Source: an uncultured Eubacteriales bacterium (GTDB lineage Bacteria > Bacillota > Clostridia > Oscillospirales > Oscillospiraceae). Taken from it: 64,000 nucleotides of DNA. The position numbers and the translations under genes are program-made. The DNA lies in the NCBI GenBank assembly GCA_905198835.1, contig CAJKDY010000002.1:1-64000 (forward strand), in the 5' to 3' direction. Shown piece after piece: positions 52,812 through 61,567 of the stretch (within the stretch, counting starts at the first letter, position 1; each line of letters starts with the position of its first letter). The notes under the pieces were generated by a model, which searched no databases, was not told where the DNA came from, and was given only the letters and a program-made list of their open reading frames with translations.

Positions 52812-53147
52812 TCATTCGGTATCGTCCCGCTTCATCAAAAAGAGCTTGAGGGCTTCCTCGGCCAGCTTCAGCTCCCGTGGGGTGCACCGCTTCAACAGGT
52901 CGATGACGGCGCTGGGGTCTCCCGGCTCCCAGCCCTGGCCCAGCAGGATATATTCCATAGGCAGGTGCATGACGCCCGAGAGCTTCAGCAGGGTGTCCAC
53001 CGACATCTGGGAGGTGCCCACCTCCAGCTGGCCATAGTAGCCCGCGCCGATGTCGGCCAGCTCGGACATCCTCTCCCGGGTCAGCCCCAGCTCATTGCGC
53101 CGCTGCCGCAGCCGCTGTCCGATCTCGATCAACTGTTTTTTCTCCAT
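52812..53147 (-). CDS. XRE-family HTH regulator, divergent from the zinc-ribbon operon
   Basis: A 111-residue regulator. An N-terminal Cro/C1 HTH (about 8-62, IGQRLRQRRNELGLTRERMSELADIGAGYYGQLEVGTSQMSVDTLLKLSGVMHLPMEYIL) is followed by a short helical tail (LKRCTPRELKLAEEALKLFLMKR), as in many Firmicutes XRE proteins. It is transcribed away from the zinc-ribbon operon, with a shared 100-nt region containing an inverted repeat, so it is the likely regulator of that operon. Confidence 0.93.
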   Translation of the reverse strand: MEKKQLIEIGQRLRQRRNELGLTRERMSELADIGAGYYGQLEVGTSQMSVDTLLKLSGVMHLPMEYILLGQGWEPGDPSAVIDLLKRCTPRELKLAEEALKLFLMKRDDTE

Positions 53148-53155
53148 TATCGTAT

Positions 53156-53202
53156 AACACCCCTTTTTAGGTATTGTAAACAGAAAAGGGATGTGTTAAA
53201 AT
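53156..53202 (+). promoter_or_regulatory. Zinc-ribbon operon promoter with operator-like repeat
   Basis: TTGTAA (53174-53179), a 17-nt spacer and extended -10 TGTTAAAAT (53194-53202). An imperfect inverted repeat, AACACCCCTTTTT (53156-53168) and AAAAGGGATGTGTT (53184-53197), brackets the -35 and reaches the -10, suggesting control by the divergent HTH protein. Confidence 0.65.
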
Positions 53203-53247
53203 GTGCCATAAGATAATGAAAAACGTTATGTAAAGAGAGGGAGAAAT

Positions 53248-54012
53248 ATGAATTGTTCCAACTGCGGCGAGGGAAATCCATCCGGCGCGAAGTTTTGCCG
53301 GAAGTGCGGAAGTCCCTTAGAGACGCAAGCGCCCAGGAAAGAAGCGGGACCAGAAACGAACTCTGCCCCTATTCTGGAGCCCTTGCCACCGCAAAGCGAC
53401 GCTACATACCATAATGCCACGGAGCCGGCGACGTCTACACCGGTGACAGACGGCAAGCACCAGGACACCGTGTGTCCCCACTGTGGCGGGACAGATTGCC
53501 AGCCCGTCAGCCGCACCACCGGCAAGGCTAGCGGCGGTGGGTACAGTGTCAGCGACGGCTGTTGCGGAATGTGTATGCTGGGACCTATTGGCCTTTTGTG
53601 TGGGATTGGAGGAAAGGGAAGCAAGATCGATTTGAAAAACGAGGTGGTGTGGGTCTGCCGCTCTTGCGGCAAGCAGCACCTCTCGCAGAAAGACGCCCTG
53701 GAAAAGGCAATTGCCCTTGGCACCAGCTATGGTACCGGCGCGGCGATCATCGGCCTGGTCATCTCGGTGGGAATGTTCGCTTATGGCTGGAGCTGGATCT
53801 TCGCGGTGTTCTGGGCATTTAGCCCACTGGTCGTCTATGGGATGGTGTCGGAGGAAGTCGAGAAAGAGTTGGGTTATCCCATGGAGGAGATCCTGCCACC
53901 CAATATGTCCCCGGTCAAGATCCTGCTTATCTCGGAGATACTTATGATCCTACTCCTTTGGTTGGGTGGGGATCTTTTAGACAGCTTCTTTGAGCAATTG
54001 AGTCAGTCATGA
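53248..54012 (+). CDS. Zinc-ribbon membrane protein
   Basis: A 254-residue protein. An N-terminal zinc ribbon (CSNCGEGNPSGAKFCRKCG, 3-21), a low-complexity linker, a second Cys cluster (CPHCGGTDC, about 77-85), a Gly/Cys-rich hydrophobic segment (GCCGMCMLGPIGLLCGIGG), a third Cys pair (CRSCGK) and three membrane helices (about 165-215 and 226-246) are visible. Start is fixed by AGAGAGGGAG. Its stop overlaps the DUF2085 start (ATGA). The role is unknown. Confidence 0.8.
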   Translation: MNCSNCGEGNPSGAKFCRKCGSPLETQAPRKEAGPETNSAPILEPLPPQSDATYHNATEPATSTPVTDGKHQDTVCPHCGGTDCQPVSRTTGKASGGGYSVSDGCCGMCMLGPIGLLCGIGGKGSKIDLKNEVVWVCRSCGKQHLSQKDALEKAIALGTSYGTGAAIIGLVISVGMFAYGWSWIFAVFWAFSPLVVYGMVSEEVEKELGYPMEEILPPNMSPVKILLISEILMILLLWLGGDLLDSFFEQLSQS

Positions 54013-54350
54013 CCCGTTACCGCGTTTGTATGCTTCTGGGCCGGGCCTCCGGGTGCCACCAGATGCCCCAGCGCAGTTTCTTTTTCCGGGGGAAGCAATT
54101 TCCTGTCTGTGCCCGGTGCACCGGGGTCTACCTGGGCCAGCTCTTGGCGCTATTGAGCGTAAAGTGGCTGCACCCGCCACTATGGGTCGTGCCCACCTTT
54201 TGTGGGCTGATGCTGCTGGATTGGGGCGTGCAGGCTCTGAACTGGCGGGAGTCCACCAATATCAGGCGGCTCATTACCGGTTTTCTGTGCGGCTACGGGC
54301 TGTGCTATGGAATCGTGATCGGCCTGGCAAAGCTGCTGGGATCAATTTAA
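54009..54350 (+). CDS. DUF2085 membrane protein
   Basis: A 113-residue protein of the DUF2085 family, shown by GCHQMPQRSFFFRGKQFPVCARCTGVYLGQLLALL, which carries the conserved Cys-His and CxxC residues, followed by three hydrophobic helices. It overlaps the preceding gene by 4 nt. The Cys/His arrangement suggests metal binding at the membrane; no function is established. Confidence 0.9.
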   Translation: MTRYRVCMLLGRASGCHQMPQRSFFFRGKQFPVCARCTGVYLGQLLALLSVKWLHPPLWVVPTFCGLMLLDWGVQALNWRESTNIRRLITGFLCGYGLCYGIVIGLAKLLGSI

Positions 54351-54369
54351 AGAAAGAGAGGAAAGGAAC

Positions 54370-54756
54370 ATGAAAAGGATCGTGAAGGTTGGAGGTAAGT
54401 GGTTGGCCGTTGCTGTGCTGGCGGTGGCTCTTTTGGTCTGCCTGTCTGGCTGCGGCGGGTCGGGCCAGGACGACAAGCTGGTGGGGACCTGGGACGCTTA
54501 CTATATGATCGTTGGTGATGAATCCACTGGTGTGGACAAGGGCGATATACGGATGGACCTGACTAACAAGGGTACCTTTAACCTTAGTGCTTTCGATGAT
54601 TTTGAGACAGGGGACTGGAGCTACGACGGCAAAAAACTGACGCTGGATTATGGCGGAGGGGTCACGGCGGGAATGCCGGTATCCTTTATCTCGGACACCG
54701 AGATCAGCATCCAGTCAGAGGATGGCACCGTGCTTACCAGCTGGCGCAAGCGATAA
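54370..54756 (+). CDS. Small lipocalin-like lipoprotein
   Basis: A 128-residue lipoprotein. The signal ends LVCLSGC (lipobox, Cys27 or so). The mature part, DDKLVGTWDAYYMIVGDESTG ... GDWSYDGKKLTLDYGGG ... SWRKR, has the pattern of small eight-strand DUF5640/lipocalin-like domains common in Firmicutes. AAAGAGAGGAAAGG precedes the ATG. Third gene of the zinc-ribbon operon. Confidence 0.78.
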   Translation: MKRIVKVGGKWLAVAVLAVALLVCLSGCGGSGQDDKLVGTWDAYYMIVGDESTGVDKGDIRMDLTNKGTFNLSAFDDFETGDWSYDGKKLTLDYGGGVTAGMPVSFISDTEISIQSEDGTVLTSWRKR

Positions 54757-54790
54757 GCCCGCATCCAGCCAAACAGAGAGAGGAAAAATT

Positions 54791-56278
54791 ATGAGCTTTT
54801 GTATGAACTGCGGCAGGGAGCTACCGCCTGAGGCGGGCTTTTGCCCCAAGTGCGGGACAAAGGTTGCCATTCCCGTCTGCCCATCCTGCGGCAAAATGGT
54901 CGACTCGGGTGACGACTTTTGCCTTTACTGCGGCGTCCGGCTGAGTCAGGAGCCTGAACCCGTGCCGGAGCCGGAACCTAAGTTGGAACCTACTCCGGCT
55001 CCAGCCTCAGAGCCGGAGCCTGCGCCCAAGAAGCCGGTAACGGTCCCTGAAATTTGTCCACGGTGCGGCAAGCCCACCGTGACCGGGTACGAGCACTGTG
55101 TCTATTGTGGCACCTATTGGGACCCAGAGGAGAAGCCGAAACCGGTAAAAAGCGTGCCGTCGGCTGTTCCGACTCAACTGGCCCCAGCCCCGGAGCGTCA
55201 AGGTTCTGCCGTCTCGGAAGATAGTGCCTGGAGAGACTTTTCCTGGGCCTACCGGCGCGCTATGATGCGCTGGAGTATGCACATGGACATCCATGCTGAG
55301 TTGGATGAAAAGCGCCTGCGCTGTACCTCCACCAGCAAGATCCTCGGGCAGACTGACATGGTGGAGGAGGAGATGCCCTTGGAGGGCATCTCCAAGATCA
55401 CCCTAGCATCCAAAGCGTCCTTTGTGATATGGACTGCGGTCAGTTGGATGCTGTCTACCTTTGTGGCCTTGCTCTCGCTGCCCTTGTTTGGTGTCTCTCT
55501 CGCTATCGGTGGAACGGAGCTGATGTTGACCGCGCTGTTTCTCGCGGGGCTGTGCGCCTTGACGGTGTGGTGGGTGCGCTTCAATCTCTTCCACCACCGT
55601 CTGGTCATAACCGGGACGGTCGATGGTGCGGAAAAGAGAATCATACTGGATGCGCTGAAGCCCGCTCCTCTGAAAGAATTCCAAGAGGAACTGACTCACC
55701 GGACGGGTATTCAACTCCCCCAGCAGAATGAAAGCACCGGCGAGTTTAAGGCTATCTTTGGCGCTATTATTGGCATTTGTCTGGCCATCGCCCTGACCGT
55801 CTTTGTCTCCGGGCAGATGCCCAACACGGCCGGCACTACAACGAGACAGAGCGCTTCATCGGGCACCACAACCAGCTATGCCAGATCGACTCCCACACCG
55901 ATTCCGGCCCCGACTCCGGTCCCGATCCAGACCCCGGCCCCAACCCCGGAGAAGCAGAGCGTCAGCTGGAGCGACTATATTGGCAGCTGGTCCTGTGATG
56001 ACAGGATGTATGGCCTGGAGATTTCCTGCCCACCCGGAAGCGCCGTAGGGACCTGTACATTCATTCAGATGTTAGTCGAGGACGGCATACCAAGTATGGA
56101 GAATACCAGCTTTTCCGTTACCCTGTACGAGGACGGTTGCCTGAGCGGTGGCGATACCAGTGGCAGTGATCCGGCACTTTGGATCGATCTCTACTATGAT
56201 GGCTATGGCCTTGGCGGATGGGTCTACAACGCCATGGGAGAGCAGGAAGATTACGCGGAGTTGTACTTTACACACTGA
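54791..56278 (+). CDS. Multi-zinc-ribbon membrane protein with C-terminal lipocalin-like domain
   Basis: A 495-residue protein. Three zinc ribbons at the N-terminus (CMNCGRELPPEAGFCPKCG, CPSCGKMVDSGDDFCLYCG, CPRCGKPTVTGYEHCVYCG) are separated by a Pro/Glu linker (about 55-80). A PH-like region (about 155-215), two membrane helices (about 220-270), a further helix (about 325-345) and a Pro/Thr linker lead to a domain beginning SWSDYIGSWSCDDRMYGLEI that resembles the lipoprotein domain in the preceding gene. The ATG at 54791 follows AGAGAGGAAAAATT. Function unknown. Confidence 0.8.
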   Translation: MSFCMNCGRELPPEAGFCPKCGTKVAIPVCPSCGKMVDSGDDFCLYCGVRLSQEPEPVPEPEPKLEPTPAPASEPEPAPKKPVTVPEICPRCGKPTVTGYEHCVYCGTYWDPEEKPKPVKSVPSAVPTQLAPAPERQGSAVSEDSAWRDFSWAYRRAMMRWSMHMDIHAELDEKRLRCTSTSKILGQTDMVEEEMPLEGISKITLASKASFVIWTAVSWMLSTFVALLSLPLFGVSLAIGGTELMLTALFLAGLCALTVWWVRFNLFHHRLVITGTVDGAEKRIILDALKPAPLKEFQEELTHRTGIQLPQQNESTGEFKAIFGAIIGICLAIALTVFVSGQMPNTAGTTTRQSASSGTTTSYARSTPTPIPAPTPVPIQTPAPTPEKQSVSWSDYIGSWSCDDRMYGLEISCPPGSAVGTCTFIQMLVEDGIPSMENTSFSVTLYEDGCLSGGDTSGSDPALWIDLYYDGYGLGGWVYNAMGEQEDYAELYFTH

Positions 56279-56345
56279 TAGTGCTGAGAAGCTAGAAGAC
56301 GAAGTATGTGTACGAGGAGAGAGGATAGCGCATACAGCAAAAAAG

Positions 56346-56371
56346 AGGAGAGGGCTCAGGCCCTCTCCTTT
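56346..56371. terminator. Terminator after the zinc-ribbon operon
   Basis: A 10-bp stem (56346-56355 with 56360-56369), loop TCAG, T-rich tail and A run on the other side, convergent with the next gene. Confidence 0.85.
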
Positions 56372-56385
56372 CTTTGTCTCTATTT

Positions 56386-57618
56386 TTACTGTGCCGCCTG
56401 GCGGCGGGGGGGCGGCAGGAGGGACCACACAAGGGTCGACAAGACCGCCAGCAGACTGAAGAGCATACCCCATGCGCCCCAGGCCATGGGGAAGGCGTAG
56501 CGAAGAACGAGATAGGCGTGGTAGCCGCCCAGGGAGGCGATCTGAACGCACACCGGGACCGGTGTGCGGTGGTATGCGCCTACGGCCCATACCACCGACA
56601 ATACCTCGGCCAGGAAGAAGTACCGATCGTGCATATGGGGCAGCAGCAGCGGCACGCCAATGGCCAGGACCAGCGCGGCGGTGAGGATGTGGGCGTTGGT
56701 CAGGCGCTTGCGCACAAAGAATAGTCCCACCAGCAGAGCCAGCACCAGAGCAAAGGCGGCGAAGATACCCACCCTGGCCCAGAAGGGGCCGTCTACCTCC
56801 GCACCGTAGGGGATCAGAGCGTAGAGCGACGGAGCGTTTAGGGTGAGGCGGTCATTGTAGAGGCCCATCTGGTTGAAATAGACGCCCAGAATATCCCCCA
56901 GGGGCTTGCCCAGCAGCAGCGCGGGCAGGATGGTGGCAAAATACGACACCGGGAAGAGGAGCAGATGCCGGAACTTCACCCGGCCGGAATACCACAGCAC
57001 GCACCACAGGGGAATAAGGAAGATGGCCTGGAGTTTGAAGGAGAAGGCCACCCCCAGCCAGAGGACGCTACGGCAAGGATGGTGGTCCAAAGCATCGGCC
57101 AAAGCCAGCAGGGTCAACGCGCCATAAATGCTGTCGCACTGGCCCCAGTAAGCGCCGTTGAGGATCACCGTGGGCAGCAGCAGCGTCACGCAAAAGACCG
57201 CCGCGGCGGTCTTTTTCTTTTCGGGGAAGGCCAAGTTCACCAGCCGCATGGCCGAGAAGGCCAGGAGCAGATCGAAGAAGATGGAGATGAGCTTGATAAG
57301 GTAGAGGTCGGGGACGGCAAAGTAGGAGATGGCGGCCATGAGGTAGAGGTAGGGCACGTTATAGTCGCCCACCGAGAGCCGGATGCCGCCAAAGCCGCCG
57401 TTATCCCGGAAAAACTGTACCCACTGGGAGAGAAAGTCGGTGTAGTCGGAGGTGATGTGGTCCATGCAGAAAAATCGCGCTGCCGCGCCTACTGCCAGCG
57501 CTCCGACGCACAGCCAGAAAAGGGACCGCTCCAGTCCCTTTTCCCCCAGAAAGTAAACGCCCAGAGCGACCCACAGCGCCAGCGCCGTGACGACAACGAT
57601 CACAAGCCCATCTCCCAT
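56386..57618 (-). CDS. GT-C type membrane glycosyltransferase-like protein
   Basis: A 410-residue membrane protein with about 11 hydrophobic helices. SDYTDFLSQWVQFFRDNGGFGGI just after the second helix resembles the first lumenal loop with acidic residues of GT-C mannosyltransferases (Gpi18/GT87-like group), and NGAYWGQCDSIYGALTLLAL is a conserved hallmark. It would use a lipid-linked sugar on the outer face of the membrane. ATG 57618 is used; a TTG at 57633 or a GTG at 57603 are alternatives because the ribosome binding site is weak. Monocistronic; acceptor unknown. Confidence 0.8.
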   Translation of the reverse strand: MGDGLVIVVVTALALWVALGVYFLGEKGLERSLFWLCVGALAVGAAARFFCMDHITSDYTDFLSQWVQFFRDNGGFGGIRLSVGDYNVPYLYLMAAISYFAVPDLYLIKLISIFFDLLLAFSAMRLVNLAFPEKKKTAAAVFCVTLLLPTVILNGAYWGQCDSIYGALTLLALADALDHHPCRSVLWLGVAFSFKLQAIFLIPLWCVLWYSGRVKFRHLLLFPVSYFATILPALLLGKPLGDILGVYFNQMGLYNDRLTLNAPSLYALIPYGAEVDGPFWARVGIFAAFALVLALLVGLFFVRKRLTNAHILTAALVLAIGVPLLLPHMHDRYFFLAEVLSVVWAVGAYHRTPVPVCVQIASLGGYHAYLVLRYAFPMAWGAWGMLFSLLAVLSTLVWSLLPPPRRQAAQ

Positions 57619-57669
57619 CCCAGAGTTTCCCAAGCAGTATAGCAGATTTTTGCCACGCCGTCCAGTACC

Positions 57670-57719
57670 GGGAAAAAGAAGTGATAATTCCCAGTCTCCG
57701 GGCCATACTAGAGGCGACT
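57670..57719 (+). promoter_or_regulatory. Leader hairpins upstream of the eut operon
   Basis: Two possible stems precede the first ribosome binding site: GGGAA/TTCCC (57670-57674 with 57688-57692) and CCAGTC/GACTGG (57691-57696 with 57714-57719), the second ending at the GGAGG site. They overlap by 2 nt and could be alternative folds. Many Firmicutes eut operons use EutV antitermination hairpins, but the loops here do not clearly match that rule. Confidence 0.35.
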
Positions 57720-57731
57720 GGAGGGATGAGT

Positions 57732-58781
57732 ATGGACGAACTGCGGCTGCGGACCCGGTTGGTGTGGGGCCCGGACGCTTTAACGGCCCTGGGCGAGCTG
57801 AAGGGGCTTCGCGTGCTGGTGGTGGCCGATCATTTTTTGGCTCAAAACGGTTTGCTGGACCGGGTCACGGCGGCCCTGAGCGGGGCGGAGACCGCTATAT
57901 TTGACGCCGTCAAGGGTGAGCCTACCTTGGAGATGGTGGCCCAGGGCGTGACTGCCCTGCGGACCCTGGACGCCCAGGCGGTGGTGGCCTTTGGCGGCGG
58001 CTCGGCTATGGACTGCGCCAAGGGCCTGGTGTGGCAGGGAGAGCACGGTGTCCCGCTATGGTGTATCCCCACCACCGCCGGCACCGGCAGTGAGGTCACC
58101 GCCTTCAGCGTCCTCACCGACGCCGCCCACGGCGTGAAGTATCCCCTGGTGGACGACGCTCTGGTGCCCGATGTGGCCATTCTGGACGGGCAGTTTTTGG
58201 CGGGCGTGCCCCAGAGCGTCACCGCCGACACGGGGATGGATGTACTCACCCACGCCGCGGAGGCCTATGTGGCCAGCAAGGCAAACCCCTTTACAGACGC
58301 TCTGGCCCAGCGAGCCTTTGCCACCGCCTATACCAAGCTGCCCGCCGCCTTCTCGGGCGATATGACGGCCAAGGAGGATATGCTCTTTGCCTCGGCTCTG
58401 GCGGGGATCGCCTTTAACGCCGCGGGCCTGGGCGCTTGCCACGCCATGGCCCACGCTCTGGGCGCGAAGATCCACGCGCCTCATGGCCGGGTCAACGCCA
58501 TCTTACTGCCCCAAGTGATCGAGGCCAACGCCCAGCATCCGCCTACGGCAAAACGGTACGCTCAGCTGGCTAAGCTCTGCGGTCTTAGTCCCAACTACCG
58601 CTCTCTGTCCGGCGCGCTGCGGCGGCTGGGGCGTAGATTGGGCATCCCGGAGCGGCTGCCCGGGTCGGTGGACCTGGCGCAGGTGGCGGCAGATGCCATG
58701 AAGGACCCCTGTATGGTTGTAAACGTAAAACCCTTTACAGCTCGAGAGGTGGAAGCCATCCTCAAGGGGGTGGTGGGGTGA
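57732..58781 (+). CDS. Iron-containing alcohol dehydrogenase (EutG-like)
   Basis: A 349-residue group III alcohol dehydrogenase. The NAD site is AFGGGSAMDCAKGL (about 94-107), PTTAGTGSEVTAFSVLTD follows, and the iron ligands are Asp and His in DTGMDVLTHAAEAYVAS and the His pair in CHAMAHALGAKIHAPHG. It would recycle NADH by reducing acetaldehyde to ethanol inside or beside the microcompartment. ATG 57732 is favoured by GGAGGG 7 nt upstream. First gene of the eut operon; it overlaps eutA (GTGA). Confidence 0.92.
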   Translation: MDELRLRTRLVWGPDALTALGELKGLRVLVVADHFLAQNGLLDRVTAALSGAETAIFDAVKGEPTLEMVAQGVTALRTLDAQAVVAFGGGSAMDCAKGLVWQGEHGVPLWCIPTTAGTGSEVTAFSVLTDAAHGVKYPLVDDALVPDVAILDGQFLAGVPQSVTADTGMDVLTHAAEAYVASKANPFTDALAQRAFATAYTKLPAAFSGDMTAKEDMLFASALAGIAFNAAGLGACHAMAHALGAKIHAPHGRVNAILLPQVIEANAQHPPTAKRYAQLAKLCGLSPNYRSLSGALRRLGRRLGIPERLPGSVDLAQVAADAMKDPCMVVNVKPFTAREVEAILKGVVG

Positions 58782-60184
58782 CCGGAGAGCTGTTGTCCGT
58801 GGGGCTGGACCTGGGCACCTCCACCACCCAGATGGTGCTCTCCCGGCTGAAACTGGAAAACCAGGCCAGCCCCTGGGCGGTCCCGAGGGTAGACATCACG
58901 GAAAAAGAGGTGATCTACCGCTCAACCGTCCACTTTACCCCCCTTTTGTCCGACACCCGCATCGACGCCAATGCCGTTCGGGCCCTGGTGGAGGAGGAGT
59001 ACCGCAAGGCGGGGGTCACTCGGGACAGCCTCCAGACCGGCGCGGTCATCATCACCGGCGAGACCGCCCGGAAGGAGAACGCCCGGGAGGTACTGGAGGC
59101 TCTGGCGGGGCTGGCGGGGGACTTTGTGGTGGCCACGGCGGGGCCGGATCTGGAATCCCTGCTGGCAGCCCGGGGCGCGGGGGTGGATAGGCTCTCCAAG
59201 GAAAAGCACGCTGCGGTCCTTCACTTCGACGTAGGCGGCGGTACCTCCAACCTGGCGCTCTACCACAAAGGGAAGCTGATGGACACGGGATGTCTGGATG
59301 TGGGCGGACGGCTTGTAAAGGTAGATGCCCTGACCCATAAGATCACCTATGTGATGAAAAAGCTCCAGGACCAGTTTCCCGGTCTCACCGTGGGCAAAAC
59401 GGCCACCAGGGAACTGTTGACTCCGGCCTGCGAGGCCATGGCTGACGCTTTGCTGGAGGCGGCGGGTCTGAAGGAGCCGGGCCGCTGGCTGGCCCACTTT
59501 ATCACCCATAAGACCGTCGACCTGACTGTAAAGCCACAGTACTTTACTTTCTCTGGCGGCGTGGCCGACTGCATCTGGACGCCCAGCGACGATGACTTTG
59601 CCTATGACGATATCGGACCGCTACTGGGCCGGATCATCCGGCGAAAATTTGAGCGTTCCGGGGCGGCGCTGCTGCCTACGGAGGAGACCATCCGGGCTAC
59701 CGTAGTGGGCGCGGGCAGCCATGCCACCGAGCTCTCCGGCTCCACCATCTTCTTCCGGGATGTGGACTTTCCCATCAAGAACCTCCCGGTCTTGCGCCTT
59801 GAGTGCCCGGTGGAGACACTTGAGATAGAGTTGGAACGGGCGCTACCCCTATACGCCGACGAGGGTGGGCAAAACCCGGTGTGCCTGGCGCTGCCGGGGC
59901 TAAAGGACCCCAGCTATGATGAAGTCCGGCACTTGGCCCAGGCCATCCGGAGGGGCCTTGCCCCGCTCATTGAGGCAGGGGAGACCACGGTGGTGGCGGT
60001 GGAAAACGACATGGCCAAGGCCCTGGGGCAGTGCCTCTATCCGCTATTGCCCCACGGAAAGCTGCTGTGCGTGGACGCCATCCACGCCACCCAGGGCAGC
60101 TACATCGACCTGTTGGCCCCGGCCTATGGTGGGACGGTGCTGCCGGTGGTGGTCAAGACACTAGCATTTGAAAAAGGGGGATGA
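58778..60184 (+). CDS. eutA: Ethanolamine ammonia-lyase reactivating factor
   Basis: A 468-residue ATPase of the actin/Hsp70 superfamily that swaps damaged cobalamin out of EutBC. The N-terminal phosphate loop is VGLDLGTSTTQMVLS, the second is LHFDVGGGTSNLALY (about 147-161), and VVGAGSHATELSGSTIFF lies near residue 310. Start is GTG 58778, overlapping the stop of the alcohol dehydrogenase gene, so translation is coupled. Only 6 nt separate its stop from eutB. Confidence 0.96.
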   Translation: MTGELLSVGLDLGTSTTQMVLSRLKLENQASPWAVPRVDITEKEVIYRSTVHFTPLLSDTRIDANAVRALVEEEYRKAGVTRDSLQTGAVIITGETARKENAREVLEALAGLAGDFVVATAGPDLESLLAARGAGVDRLSKEKHAAVLHFDVGGGTSNLALYHKGKLMDTGCLDVGGRLVKVDALTHKITYVMKKLQDQFPGLTVGKTATRELLTPACEAMADALLEAAGLKEPGRWLAHFITHKTVDLTVKPQYFTFSGGVADCIWTPSDDDFAYDDIGPLLGRIIRRKFERSGAALLPTEETIRATVVGAGSHATELSGSTIFFRDVDFPIKNLPVLRLECPVETLEIELERALPLYADEGGQNPVCLALPGLKDPSYDEVRHLAQAIRRGLAPLIEAGETTVVAVENDMAKALGQCLYPLLPHGKLLCVDAIHATQGSYIDLLAPAYGGTVLPVVVKTLAFEKGG

Positions 60185-60190
60185 CCCAGG

Positions 60191-61555
60191 ATGATATTGA
60201 AGACCAAATTGTTTGGAAAAGTCTATGAATTTCCCGATGTGAAAACCGCCCTGGCCAAGGCCAACGAGGCCAAGTCCGGGGATCAGCTGGCGGGGATTGC
60301 CGCCGAGACCGCCGAGGAGCGGGTGGCGGCTAAGGTGGTGGTGAGTGAACTGCTGCTGTCCGACCTGCGGGAAAACCCCGCCGTGCCCTATGAAGACGAC
60401 GAGGTCACCCGCATCATCCAAGACGACGTCAACGAGAAGATCTACGCCGAGATCCGCAACTGGACTGTCAGCGAGCTACGGGAGTGGCTGCTGAGTGAAA
60501 AGACCACTTCGGCGGACATTCGCCGCGTCTCCCGGGGCCTCACCTCCGAGATGATCGCCGCCGTGGCCAAGCTCATGAGCAACATGGACCTTGTTTACGC
60601 GGCAAAGAAGATGCCCGTTACCGCCCACTGCAATACTACCATCGGTCTGCCCGGCACCCTGTCTTGCCGCCTCCAGCCCAACCACCCCACCGACGACCCT
60701 GACGGCATCATGGCATCCCTGCTGGAGGGACTGACCTATGGGGCGGGGGACGCGGTGCTGGGGCTCAATCCGGTGGACGACAGCGTGGAGAGCGTAAAGC
60801 GTATCCTGGAGCGGTTCTATGAGATCAGGACCAAATGGAAGATCCCCACACAGACCTGTGTACTGGCCCATGTGACCACCCAGATGGAGGCCATCCGCCG
60901 GGGCGCCCACGCGGATCTCATCTTCCAGTCCATCGCCGGCAGCCAAAAGGGAAACGAGGCCTTTGGCTTTACCGCCGCCACCCTGGCCGAGGCCCAGGCC
61001 CTGGCGCTCCGGGATGGCAGCGCCGAGGGGCCTAATGTGATGTACTTTGAGACCGGGCAGGGCTCGGAGCTCTCCAGCGAGGCCCACTTTGGCGCCGATC
61101 AGGTGGTGATGGAGGCCCGGTGTTACGGCTTTGCCAAACGGTATTCGCCCTTCCTTGTGAACACCGTGGTGGGCTTTATCGGCCCGGAGTATCTCTACGA
61201 CGCCAAGCAGGTCATCCGCGCCGGGTTGGAGGACCACTTCATGGGCAAGCTCACCGGCATTCCCATGGGTTGCGACGCGTGCTATACCAACCACATGAAG
61301 GCCGACCAAAACGACATCGAGGACCTGGCCATTTTGCTCACCGCCGCGGGCTGCAACTACTTCATGGGCATTCCCCATGGCGACGATGTGATGCTCAACT
61401 ACCAGACCACCGGCTTCCATGAGACCGCGGCCCTGCGGGAGATGTTTGGCCTGACGGCCATCCCGCCCTTCCAGAAGTGGCTGGAGGACATGGGCTTTGT
61501 GGCAAACGGCAAGCTGACAGACCGGGCCGGAGATGGGTCTATTTTACTGGCATAA
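60191..61555 (+). CDS. eutB: Ethanolamine ammonia-lyase large subunit
   Basis: A 454-residue subunit of the adenosylcobalamin enzyme that splits ethanolamine into acetaldehyde and ammonia. Conserved segments are LMSNMDLVYAAKKM, CNTTIGLPGTLSCRLQPNHPTDDPDGI, GLTYGAGDAVLGLNPVDDSVES, MYFETGQGSELSSEAHFGADQVVMEARCYG and MGCDACYTNHMKADQND. Length is normal. It is followed after 12 nt by eutC; the pair forms the catalytic complex in the microcompartment lumen. Confidence 0.98.
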   Translation: MILKTKLFGKVYEFPDVKTALAKANEAKSGDQLAGIAAETAEERVAAKVVVSELLLSDLRENPAVPYEDDEVTRIIQDDVNEKIYAEIRNWTVSELREWLLSEKTTSADIRRVSRGLTSEMIAAVAKLMSNMDLVYAAKKMPVTAHCNTTIGLPGTLSCRLQPNHPTDDPDGIMASLLEGLTYGAGDAVLGLNPVDDSVESVKRILERFYEIRTKWKIPTQTCVLAHVTTQMEAIRRGAHADLIFQSIAGSQKGNEAFGFTAATLAEAQALALRDGSAEGPNVMYFETGQGSELSSEAHFGADQVVMEARCYGFAKRYSPFLVNTVVGFIGPEYLYDAKQVIRAGLEDHFMGKLTGIPMGCDACYTNHMKADQNDIEDLAILLTAAGCNYFMGIPHGDDVMLNYQTTGFHETAALREMFGLTAIPPFQKWLEDMGFVANGKLTDRAGDGSILLA

Positions 61556-61567
61556 GGGGGTGTGGAT

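Noticed and set aside
57670..57719. EutV-type antiterminator hairpin pair
   Set aside because: The loop sizes and positions do not match the known pattern of two similar stems with 6-nt loops; only a weak regulatory-leader note was kept.
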